Below are positions 1 to 6,379 of a stretch of 6,943 bases of DNA, in pieces (position 1 is the first letter of the stretch; every line of letters starts with the position of its first letter). Source of the stretch: JBBDWZ01 sp050732575 (GTDB taxonomy: Bacteria > Gemmatimonadota > Gemmatimonadetes > Longimicrobiales > RSA9); assembly GCA_050732575.1 (NCBI GenBank), contig JBOHRF010000273.1:1-6943 (forward strand), in the 5' to 3' direction. The translations under genes and the position numbers were made by a program. Under the pieces are notes generated by a model. It saw only the letters and a program-made list of their open reading frames with translations, was not told where the DNA came from and did not search any database.

Positions 1-101
1 ACGCGCACCAACAACTCACCCGGTCCGGGCTCGGGACGGGCTACTTGCACGAGCTCCAGAACTTCCGGACCGCCCGTCCGGCTGACAACAATGGCGCGCA
101 T
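1..101 (-). CDS. Quinone oxidoreductase-like MDR protein, N-terminal fragment cut by window edge
   Basis: Thirty-three complete codons are readable from an ATG at 101-99, then the frame runs off the left edge. The peptide starts MRAIVV, continues with GGPEVLEL and then RPEPGPGELLVRV. This is the classic first beta-strand pattern of medium-chain dehydrogenase/reductases of the NAD(P)H:quinone oxidoreductase (zeta-crystallin-like) group. Members are cytosolic and reduce quinones or other electrophiles with NADPH. The catalytic core and Rossmann fold lie outside the window, so the substrate and any zinc dependence cannot be judged. The start ATG overlaps the ferritin stop by one base (TGATG), which implies translational coupling and one mRNA with the ferritin. 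Identification rests on the N-terminal pattern only; a zinc-type alcohol dehydrogenase of the same superfamily is the main alternative. Confidence 0.75.
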   Translation of the reverse strand, partial: MRAIVVSRTGGPEVLELVQVARPEPGPGELLVR

Positions 102-619
102 CAATCTTCGGAATCACTGGCATCCGGCTGGCGGGAGCCGAGCTCGCGGTCGAGCATGAGAAGAGCGGGACGATCGGTGCCGATCATCTTGAGCTGCTCC
201 ACGATCAGGTCCGCGCTCTTCTCCTCCTCCACCTGCTCAGTGATGAACCATTGCAACGCCACCTGCGTCGCAAAATCGTGACCCTGGTCGGCTATCTCGT
301 ACAAATCGTGAATCATCTTGGTGACCAGCTGCTCGTGTTTGAGCGCCTGCTCGAATACCTCCTGCACATTCTTGAACTCGCGAGGCGGCGCATCGATCGC
401 TTTCAGGACCACCCGGCCCCCGCGGTTGTGAACAAAATCGAAGAGTTTCAGCCCGTGCGTCACTTCCTCCCGGGCCTGGATCTTCATCCAGTTGGCAAAC
501 CCCGGCAGGTTCGAACTCTCGAAATAGGCTGACATCGAAAGGTAGATGTAGGCGGAAAAGAACTCGTGGTTGATCTGCTCGTTGATCGCATCCAGCACAC
601 CCTGTGAAATCATGGCCAT
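101..619 (-). CDS. ftnA: Bacterial non-haem ferritin
   Basis: 172-residue iron-storage protein of the ferritin four-helix-bundle family; E. coli FtnA is about 165 residues. Family members assemble into 24-mer cytosolic shells that oxidise Fe(II) with O2 or H2O2 and store it as mineral. The ferroxidase ligands are all in place: E19, Y26, E52 and H55 (in REEVTH), E96 (KHEQL), Q129 and E132 (TEQVEEEK). The third-site glutamates E51, E128 and E131 are also present, so the protein should be active. No haem-binding methionine is seen at the bacterioferritin position, and the sequence reads as FtnA rather than Bfr. The start is ambiguous: ATG at 619 lies 4 bases after a GGGGA (628-624), while ATG at 613 (residue 3) lies 10 bases after it. 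The C-terminal tail (about 160-172) is acidic and probably disordered. A promoter and palindromic operator lie just upstream, and the stop overlaps the following oxidoreductase gene. Confidence 0.96.
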   Translation of the reverse strand: MAMISQGVLDAINEQINHEFFSAYIYLSMSAYFESSNLPGFANWMKIQAREEVTHGLKLFDFVHNRGGRVVLKAIDAPPREFKNVQEVFEQALKHEQLVTKMIHDLYEIADQGHDFATQVALQWFITEQVEEEKSADLIVEQLKMIGTDRPALLMLDRELGSRQPDASDSED

Positions 620-637
620 GGGGTCCCCAATCGCAAG

Positions 638-652
638 TAATAATGATTATTG
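638..652. promoter_or_regulatory. Fur/PerR-like operator of the ferritin operon
   Basis: TAATAATGATTATTG has a perfect AATAAT-G-ATTATT 6-1-6 inverted repeat, an A/T island in otherwise GC-rich DNA. Counting by hand, it matches the 7-1-7 Fur consensus (TGATAATnATTATCA) at 11 of 14 positions, and the PerR consensus (TTATAATnATTATAA) also at 11 of 14. It lies just downstream of the proposed -10 hexamer, over or immediately after the expected transcription start and 19 bases before the ferritin ATG. That is a repressor position. Which metalloregulator binds is inference. Confidence 0.6.
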
Positions 653-660
653 ATTGGCCT

Positions 661-689
661 ATTCTGCGGTCTGGCTTGTGGCGGGTCAA
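661..689 (-). promoter_or_regulatory. Sigma70-like promoter for ferritin
   Basis: On the minus strand a -35 hexamer TTGACC (689-684, 5 of 6 to consensus) is followed after exactly 17 bases by a -10 hexamer CAGAAT (666-661, 4 of 6). The expected start near 654 would leave a leader of roughly 35 bases before the ferritin ATG. The position directly next to the palindromic operator supports it. It is a visual prediction only. Confidence 0.5.
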
Positions 690-747
690 GATGCTGGTGG
701 ATGGGCCGATTCGGGAGGGTGGAATGTTGGGCGCTGGGTGGGCGCTG

Positions 748-2240
748 CTACCGGCTGATCTCGGGGAAAAGCGGAGGCGGCCTGCGGTGTTTGGTCAACT
801 GCTCGTAGGCGTAGGCGATTTCGATGAGGACGGGTTCGGTCCAGGCATCGCCCAGAATCTGGAGACCTACGGGTAGCGGAGTAGAAACCGGGGCGACGGA
901 GGCGAGCCGGGGATCGCGGCTGGCGGGCGGCGCGCCGTCGGGGAGTTTGGCCGGGACGGTGCCCATGGGGACGGTGATGGCGGGAAAACCGGTGGGTGGT
1001 GAGATGCGCGCGCTGTTGTTGCCGTGGGGCGAACTGAGGTCACCGATGCGGCGGGGTGGATTGTTCCAGGTTGGATAGATGAGCGCGTCGAGTTGGTGCT
1101 GCTGCATGGCTTTGCGCACGCCGGCCTGAAAGACGGGCACGTTGCTCCTGGTTTGTTGGCAGGCGCGGTCCTCGTCAATGGAAGTGAATTCCTGGAAGTC
1201 GCGCAGGCGCAGTTCGATGGATGGGTGAAAGCGGCGGGAGCGCAGTATCTCATCCAGGCTTTTGACGGGCGCCGTGGTACCGAGCGAGGCGAGGTAGTTG
1301 TTGATGTCGGGTTTGAAGCGGCCGCAGAAGAGAGCGCCGCGCAGAGTATCCAGCTCGACAATGACAACGGAGTCGACGACCGTGGCGCCGCCACGGCGGA
1401 GATCGGCGATGACCTGATGGAAGCGAACCAGAACGAGTGAGTCCGTTGTCGTTGTGTTAGAGATCTGACGCAAGACACCAATGCGTTTGCCGTTAAGTCC
1501 CTCCCGCTTCAAATGCGCGGCGTAGCTTGTTGCTTTGCGCTCCTGCGCGGGTATCGTAACGGAATCGGCGGGATCGTAGCCGGCAATGACATCGAGAACG
1601 CGCACTGCATCTTCAACCGTACGGGTCATAGGACCGCCAACATCGCGGTCGAAATAGAGCGGGATGATACCATCGCGACTGGTGAGCCCCATGGTTGAGC
1701 GGATGCCTACCAGTGCCGTGTGAGAGGAAGGTCCGCGGATCGAGTTGCCGGTATCGGTGCCGAGGCCGATCAGCCCGAGGTTGGCGGCTACGGCAGCAGC
1801 GGTGCCGCCGGACGATCCGGCAGTGACGCGATCGAGTGCGTACGGGTTGCGTGTGTAGCCGGGACAGCATAGAGCCGACCGTCTCAAAGGGCGTAAAAGC
1901 GAATTCGGCCATGTTCGACTTGGCGAGAACAATGGCACCGGCCTCGCGAATTTTGCGCACCTGAAACGCGTCATTGGGCGGAATCGACCCGGCGAGAGCG
2001 GCCGAGCCGGCGGTAGTGGGCAGATCGTAGGTGTCGTAGTTGTCTTTGACAATGACGGGAATGCCGTGTAGCGGTCCACGCAATCGACCGGTTCGGCGGA
2101 GTCAACTGACGCGCCAACATGGCGCGGTGCGCTTGCGCGATGGTGGTCTCCACGATGTTGAATCGGGGCCGACTCTGACCGTGCAGCCCACTCGGCAGAA
2201 GGAGAGCGCAACCAAGCGCCGTGCAGCGCAACAGTCTCAT
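748..2240 (-). pseudogene. Secreted amidase (amidase-signature family), broken by a deletion and a frameshift
   Basis: The coding sequence is spread over three frames. It begins at ATG 2240 with a signal peptide (MRLLRCTALGCALLLPSGLHG) and then FNIVETTIAQAHRAMLARQLT. Near 2101 it jumps to a second frame (RTGRLRGPLHGIPVIVKDN...FETVGSML), losing the roughly 40 residues that family members carry between these blocks. Near 1864 an extra T shifts it to a third frame, which continues with PGYTRNPYALDRVTAGSSGGT and runs to the stop at 748. The Lys-Ser-Ser triad of the family is still recognisable: Lys in VIVKDN, cis-Ser in AGSSGG, nucleophilic Ser in GTDTGNSIRG. These lie in two different frames. 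Intact relatives hydrolyse amide bonds of small amides or peptides; the signal peptide would place this one in the periplasm or outside. Its ATG overlaps the upstream hydrolase stop (ATGA). The one-base insertion could be a sequencing error, but the deletion is unlikely to be. Confidence 0.88.
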
Positions 2241-3619
2241 GGTTGGCGGGCCAGGGCGCGCATACTTGCGTGCAGATATTCCACGCGCCCGTTGGAACCG
2301 CGCACAATCACGAACTCCCTGCGTTGTGGGCCAGCGACTACGATGCGGGCATCGGAAATCTTATGCAGTGGTGCTTCCAGTGTTCCCTGCTTGAAGAAGA
2401 GCTTGCCGTTGCGCGCCACGATTTCAACGGCGGTCGGTCCCTGGGAATAGCGGCCCGGCAAACTGGAGATTTCACCGGCTGTGAATTGCGGCGCGGCCAC
2501 GACCATCTTGTCCTCGCCCAGGGCCTTGAGCGGCAGGAACATATCCATAGCCGCACTCATGGTTTTGGGCAGTTGCCCGCCCGACCGGTTGCTCAGCGTG
2601 ATGATGGCAAACTGCTGCTCGGGTACCATACGCACTTGCGCGCCGAAGCCCTGAATGCTGCCCCCATGCTCGATGACACGCACACCGCGATACTCCCGGG
2701 TCAGCAAGCCATAACCGTAGGCCGCGTTCTCGGGGCCGCTGTGTGTGGGTGCGTAGCCGGTGGACAGTTTTGTAAAGACGACGGGTGGAATCACACTTTT
2801 GCCATCGATGCGGCCGCCGTTCATGCATGCAATGGCGAAACGCGCCAGGTCGTTGGCGCTGGAGAACAGGAAGCCGGCCGGCCAGTACCCGGCGTTGTCG
2901 GCAAATGGTCGTACCACCGTTGTCTTTTCATCACCCACATTGTGTCCCTGTGACAACGGGTAGGTCATAGCCAGGGTTGGCTCGAATGTGGTGGTATTCA
3001 TGCCAAGCGGTTTGAATAACGTTTCGTCGAGCAGCCTGGCATACGGTCGCCCACTCACTTCCTCGGCCAACAATCCCGCCACTGCAAATCCCGGATTGGA
3101 GTAAGAGAAAACACGGCCACTCGCGGTGAAGAAATGATGGTCGTTCCAGGCGCGGATCACGCGCGCCAGAGCTTCTGCATCATGAGCGCCATAGCTGGGT
3201 GCTTCATCGCGCAGTCCTGACGTATGACTCATGAGCTGGTGGGCGCTGACCTGGGAAAGCCGCAGTGACAGTCCCTTCATGTACTGACCGATGGGCACAT
3301 CCAAACTGAGCTTGCCCTGCTCAGCCAGAAGCGTGAGCGCGGTAGTCGTGAACATCTTGGTGACTGAGCCAATCCGGAACAGCATATCCGGTGTTACGGG
3401 TGCACCGGTCTCGCTGTTGCTGGTCCCAAAACCTTTGGCAAAGACGATTTGATTGCCACTCACGATGGCCACAGCCGCGCCGGGCGTGCGCGTCTCGGCC
3501 AGCTCCGCCTGGATAGTCTTTTCCAGCGCAGAAAAATCTGAGGGTCGCTGGGCCGCGAGCGGTACAGCGAAAATGACCGAACCGAGGGTCACGACCTGCA
3601 GGAAGCAGCGTCGCTTCAT
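2237..3619 (-). CDS. Secreted serine hydrolase, class C beta-lactamase/PBP-like family
   Basis: 460 residues from ATG 3619. An N-terminal signal peptide (KRR n-region, hydrophobic core about 5-20, likely cleavage after LAA-Q) sends it to the periplasm. The beta-lactamase-like domain fills about 28-350 and has all three active-site motifs: SVTK (S85-K88, nucleophile and general base), YSN (Y173-N175) and HGG (H318-G320, in the KTG position), plus HTSGL at 132-136. A C-terminal beta domain (about 378-455) resembles the lipocalin-like tails of this family. Members act as esterases, D-amino-acid peptidases or DD-peptidases, and few are true beta-lactamases; the substrate is unknown. An ATG at 3637 would add MENFAG but has a pyrimidine-rich leader without a ribosome binding site. 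The open frame to 3838 adds only a low-complexity extension before the signal peptide. The stop overlaps the amidase start by 4 bases, so the two formed an operon of exported hydrolases. Confidence 0.92.
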   Translation of the reverse strand: MKRRCFLQVVTLGSVIFAVPLAAQRPSDFSALEKTIQAELAETRTPGAAVAIVSGNQIVFAKGFGTSNSETGAPVTPDMLFRIGSVTKMFTTTALTLLAEQGKLSLDVPIGQYMKGLSLRLSQVSAHQLMSHTSGLRDEAPSYGAHDAEALARVIRAWNDHHFFTASGRVFSYSNPGFAVAGLLAEEVSGRPYARLLDETLFKPLGMNTTTFEPTLAMTYPLSQGHNVGDEKTTVVRPFADNAGYWPAGFLFSSANDLARFAIACMNGGRIDGKSVIPPVVFTKLSTGYAPTHSGPENAAYGYGLLTREYRGVRVIEHGGSIQGFGAQVRMVPEQQFAIITLSNRSGGQLPKTMSAAMDMFLPLKALGEDKMVVAAPQFTAGEISSLPGRYSQGPTAVEIVARNGKLFFKQGTLEAPLHKISDARIVVAGPQRREFVIVRGSNGRVEYLHASMRALARQP

Positions 3620-3797
3620 TCCGGCAAAGTTCTCCATGCGGGGAGGGGATCGGCAATCTTGGCGTTGACGGGCGGGCGGGGCAAGAACTTCCGGAAGAGA
3701 GTAAGAGAGTAAGAGAGTAAGAGAGTCATGGGGCGGGACGGGAGCGGAAAGGGAGGAAACGGGAAACCCTGCTTCCGGGGTGGCCGTAGGGAGCGCA
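3620..3797. promoter_or_regulatory. Divergent intergenic region between the hydrolase operon and the barrel genes
   Basis: 178 bases separate the hydrolase start (3619, minus) from the miniature barrel gene (3798, plus), so control signals for both directions should lie here. It contains a perfect palindrome CTTCCGGAAG (3688-3697), whose left arm CTTCCGG recurs at 3772-3778, and the octamer array at 3695-3726. From about 3691 to 3770 the plus strand is strongly purine-rich. An AGGGAG (3788-3793) four bases before ATG 3798 is a plausible ribosome binding site. No convincing -35/-10 pair was found in either direction. Confidence 0.55.
3695..3726. repeat. Four perfect tandem copies of AAGAGAGT
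   Basis: The 8-bp unit AAGAGAGT is repeated exactly four times (3695-3702, 3703-3710, 3711-3718, 3719-3726). The first copy overlaps the right arm of the CTTCCGGAAG palindrome. Perfect identity over 32 bases suggests recent or ongoing slippage. It is non-coding under the chosen gene starts. Changes in copy number would alter spacing in the divergent control region by 8 bases, close to one helical turn. Confidence 0.9.
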
Positions 3798-4229
3798 ATG
3801 GTTCGGCTCGCCGCGCTGATTATCGCCCTGGCACACAATCGCCCGATACTTCCGCCTACCTCCGATCCGGAGGCGCGCGTGCTGGTGGCGCGCGCGCGCG
3901 CCGCGCGCGCTTCGCTGGAAAACGCGATTGTGGCTTACACGGCGGGCGGCGCGCACACGCTGCGCGGTTATGGTGGGGGCACGGCCGTGGGATCGTCATT
4001 CCTGCGCGCGCGTTCAGAACTGGCCTTCACCACGAGCATGGGCGGCCTTTCATTGTTTAGCGATGCTGGTTGGGCCGGTGAGCGCCAGGCCTTCCATCCT
4101 GACGCGGCGCATCTGTCCGCAGGGGTGGGCGCCACATTCCTGGACAGCCTCATGCGCATCGACCTGGCACGCGCGCTCCGGCACACACCGGGCTGGCGAC
4201 TCGAGCTGAATCTCGATTCCTTACTCTGA
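3798..4229 (+). CDS. Miniature outer-membrane barrel paralogue with a large internal deletion
   Basis: 143 residues from ATG 3798, which has AGGGAG four bases upstream; a GTG at 3780 is a weaker alternative. Residues 1-49 align with residues 1-48 of the next gene's product (shared ARVLVARARAA, SLE, AYTA). Residues 50-143 align without gaps with its last 94 residues, with 66 of 94 identical by hand count. The 554 residues between are missing, and the fusion is in frame. A hydrophobic start (MVRLAALIIALA) suggests export. The C-terminal part begins at GGAHTLRGYGG, the loop-6 motif of Omp85-type barrels, and could form only the last few strands. Among identical residues many codons differ only at the third base; in LFSDAGWAGER 7 of 11 codons differ silently. 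Both copies therefore derive from selected proteins. It may be a remnant, or a small protein that associates with a barrel. Seventeen bases separate it from the full-length gene. Confidence 0.72.
   Translation: MVRLAALIIALAHNRPILPPTSDPEARVLVARARAARASLENAIVAYTAGGAHTLRGYGGGTAVGSSFLRARSELAFTTSMGGLSLFSDAGWAGERQAFHPDAAHLSAGVGATFLDSLMRIDLARALRHTPGWRLELNLDSLL
3888..3910. repeat. Alternating GC tract
   Basis: Fourteen bases of strict GC alternation (3888-3901) are followed, after one phase break, by nine more alternating bases (3902-3910). The tract encodes the ARARAARA segment of the miniature protein. The matching place in the full-length gene (about 4334-4346) is shorter and interrupted. Such tracts can adopt Z-form DNA and slip; here it may simply reflect codon choice for Ala-Arg repeats. 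Confidence 0.6.
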
Positions 4230-4246
4230 AGAAACCACGGCAATTT

Positions 4247-6337
4247 ATGGTAGCGTTCACGGCTTTGGTCCTCGCTCTAGCTCAGTCACCCGATAGCACG
4301 GCGTATCTGGACGCGCAGGCGCGTGTGCTGGTGGCGCGCGCGCGTGCGGCTCAGGACTCGTTGGAAAGCACCATCCAGGCGTACACGGCGGTGGTCAAGC
4401 AGCGGATCGGCGTAGCCTTGCGCACGCCGTTGAAGGATCGCACGCTGTACCGCAGTGAAGCCGCGGCGCGCATCCGCTGGCATCGGGATGACATGACGGT
4501 GATCAAGGTACTGGGTGCGCGCCAATATCATCCGGGCATGGACTACACGGATGTCGACATTGCCAAATTCTCCATGGATGAGCTGTTCGATCCGTCGTTG
4601 GACCGCCTGTATTTCGGATTGACTTACGCCGATGATGAGGACGTCTGGATCGATCATCCGTTGCTGGAGGGTGCGGAAGAGAAATACCGGTATCAGACCG
4701 GTGACACGATTACCATGGGCTTCCCCGATGGCAAGCAGGTGCGCGTCGTGGAGTTACGCGTGCTGCCGCGCCGTAATGCGGTTCGTCTAATCTCGGGCTC
4801 GGTCTGGATCGAGCCGGTGAGCGGCGCGATCGTCAAGGCGGCCTATCGGCTGCCCGCCACGTTCAACATGGAGCGTGACACCGACGTCTTCGAGGACGAT
4901 GATGACCTGGAGCACGTGCCCGGCATTTTCAAGCCGTTCGAGCTGGACTTCACAATGATTTCCGTAGAGTACTCGTACTGGCGGCTGAAGCACTGGCTGC
5001 CGCGTGCACTGCGCATGGAGGGCACGGCGCGCGCCGGCATCATCAAGGCGCCCGCAGCCATGGAAATCTCCTACGACATACAAGAAGTTGAAGAGGTTGG
5101 CGATTCCTCTGTGAGCGCACGCCAGACACTGCGTGAATGGCGCACGGATGAAGATCATGTGGATACCAGCCGTCGCGATGGCAGACGGCGTTACGCGATC
5201 ATTCCGGACGATCGCGAAAAACTGATCAAGAGTCCGGACCTTCCACCGCCAGTTTGGGATTCGTCCCCTGATTTCATCACGGAAAAAGAGCTGCGCAGCA
5301 TGTATGGCGGGCTGGCTCAGTTACCGTTGCCGCCCGCATTGGTCACCAACGTTACGGTGCGCTGGGGCCTGCAGGCGCAGGATTTGTTGCGCTTCAATCG
5401 CGTCGAGGGTCCATCGGTCGGCGTGCGCGTCGAGGCGCAGCGCACGGCTGCCACCTACTGGTCTACGGCGCGCCTTGGGCTGGCCGATCTGGCACCCAAC
5501 CTGGAGGTGGGCGCGCGGCGTGAAACACTGCGGCGCACGTTGACGGCCTCGGCGTCGCACGGCCTGGTAGCGATCGACGCGCGCTCGCTGCAGCTCGGTT
5601 CGTCCGTGTCCGCACTGGTGCTGGGCCGCGATGATGGGGAGTACTACCGAGCAACCGCGCTGAGATTTGCGGTGAGTCCACCGCCCGCTCGAGCGGAGTG
5701 GTACCGATTGACGCTGTTTGCCGAACGGCAGCGCAGTGCTGCGCGGGAAACGGACTGGAGTCTGCCACACTTCTTCGATCGCGGCATCGATTTCCGACCC
5801 AATATGCAGGCTGATGCGGCCGACCTGGCGGGCGCGGAACTGAGCTTGCGCGGCTGGTACGGCAGCGATCCACGCATGTGGCAGGCGGGAGTCGAGTTGA
5901 CGCTGGATGGCGCGGCTGGCGATTTCCGTTATGGGCGGGCGACCCTGACCACGCGCACTGCGTTTCCCATTGTCGGGCACTGGCGCGGTGCGTTGGAAGC
6001 CGCGGGCGGCAGCTCCGAGGGCGGGCTGCCCGTACAGAAACAGTTCTTTTTGGGCGGCGCGCATACACTGCGCGGTTACGGTGGCTCGGCAGCCGTGGGC
6101 TCTTCGTTTGTGCGTGGCCGCGCGGAATTGGCGTACGCCACCTCCGCGGTGGGTTTGGCATTGTTCAGTGACGCGGGCTGGGCAGGCGAGCGCGCCTCAT
6201 TTACGACTTCACAATCATTGCTTTCTGCAGGTGTGGGCGGCACCATCCTCGACGGTTTGATCCGCATCGATCTGGCGCGCGCACTGCGGCGCCCAACCGG
6301 TTGGCGACTGGAACTGCATCTCGACGCCATACTATAA
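4247..6337 (+). CDS. Exported outer-membrane beta-barrel protein, Omp85/DUF5686-like architecture
   Basis: 696 residues, no clear named family. Residues 1-13 (MVAFTALVLALAQ) are a short hydrophobic export signal without a basic n-region. An Ala/Arg-rich helical stretch (about 22-50) follows, then a mixed alpha/beta domain to about 350 with an acidic patch DVFEDDDDLE near 213-222. The block GSVWIEPVSGAIVKAAYRLP (184-203) and the FNRVEG motif (383-388) recall DUF5686-type surface proteins. Alternating hydrophobic/polar strands from about 365 to the end, and GGAHTLRGYGG at 603-613, match the loop-6 (V/L)RG(Y/F) motif and final strands of Omp85/TpsB barrels. It probably sits in the outer membrane with a periplasmic N-terminal domain; its role in secretion, assembly or transport cannot be told. 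The sequence upstream of ATG 4247 has no clear ribosome binding site, suggesting coupling to the miniature gene. An upstream in-frame CTG at 4226 would add a basic LKKPRQF. Confidence 0.85.
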   Translation: MVAFTALVLALAQSPDSTAYLDAQARVLVARARAAQDSLESTIQAYTAVVKQRIGVALRTPLKDRTLYRSEAAARIRWHRDDMTVIKVLGARQYHPGMDYTDVDIAKFSMDELFDPSLDRLYFGLTYADDEDVWIDHPLLEGAEEKYRYQTGDTITMGFPDGKQVRVVELRVLPRRNAVRLISGSVWIEPVSGAIVKAAYRLPATFNMERDTDVFEDDDDLEHVPGIFKPFELDFTMISVEYSYWRLKHWLPRALRMEGTARAGIIKAPAAMEISYDIQEVEEVGDSSVSARQTLREWRTDEDHVDTSRRDGRRRYAIIPDDREKLIKSPDLPPPVWDSSPDFITEKELRSMYGGLAQLPLPPALVTNVTVRWGLQAQDLLRFNRVEGPSVGVRVEAQRTAATYWSTARLGLADLAPNLEVGARRETLRRTLTASASHGLVAIDARSLQLGSSVSALVLGRDDGEYYRATALRFAVSPPPARAEWYRLTLFAERQRSAARETDWSLPHFFDRGIDFRPNMQADAADLAGAELSLRGWYGSDPRMWQAGVELTLDGAAGDFRYGRATLTTRTAFPIVGHWRGALEAAGGSSEGGLPVQKQFFLGGAHTLRGYGGSAAVGSSFVRGRAELAYATSAVGLALFSDAGWAGERASFTTSQSLLSAGVGGTILDGLIRIDLARALRRPTGWRLELHLDAIL

Positions 6338-6351
6338 AGCGCTCACATACT

Positions 6352-6377
6352 CGTTCTCGCTCACGTTTTCGTCCACG
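6352..6377 (+). repeat. Degenerate hexamer array, left copy
   Basis: After an initial CG, four hexamers TTCTCG, CTCACG, TTTTCG, TCCACG follow head to tail, all fitting YYYNCG. The array starts 14 bases after the barrel gene's stop and ends just before the recognisable part of the permease remnant, at its apparent 5' breakpoint. A homologous five-unit array lies at 6767-6798 on the other side of the remnant. Confidence 0.7.
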
Positions 6378-6379
6378 AA

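Noticed and set aside
65..81. Perfect 6-bp GC-rich hairpin (CCGGAC/GTCCGG) just past the ferritin stop, as a terminator
   Set aside because: It lies inside the coding start of the quinone oxidoreductase and has no T run after it on the minus strand.
700..747. Terminator between the amidase and the ferritin
   Set aside because: Only imperfect GC-rich repeats are present; no stem followed by a T run is seen, so read-through into the ferritin unit cannot be excluded.
1024..1440. Plus-strand open frame opposite the amidase
   Set aside because: It is a shadow of the amidase coding frame on the other strand, with no recognisable motifs or ribosome binding site.
2237..2240. ATGA overlap as evidence that the amidase is functional
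   Set aside because: The overlap shows former translational coupling, but two frame-disrupting lesions downstream mean that no full amidase can be made as sequenced.
1863..2307. N-terminal part of the long open frame 748-2307 as the true start of the amidase
   Set aside because: Upstream of about 1863 this frame gives no amidase similarity, while the conserved blocks and signal peptide are found in the two other frames.
3665..3693. TTGACG (3665-3670) as a plus-strand -35 element for the barrel genes
   Set aside because: The hexamer 17 bases later (ACTTCC) does not resemble a -10 box.
3620..3838. Extension of the serine hydrolase to a start at 3838
   Set aside because: The added residues are low-complexity, precede a clear signal peptide and would cross the tandem repeat and the divergent gene's start.
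5321..6161. Long minus-strand open frames opposite the barrel gene
   Set aside because: They are Arg/Pro/Ala-rich shadows typical of GC-rich DNA, while the plus strand has a complete protein with paralogue support.
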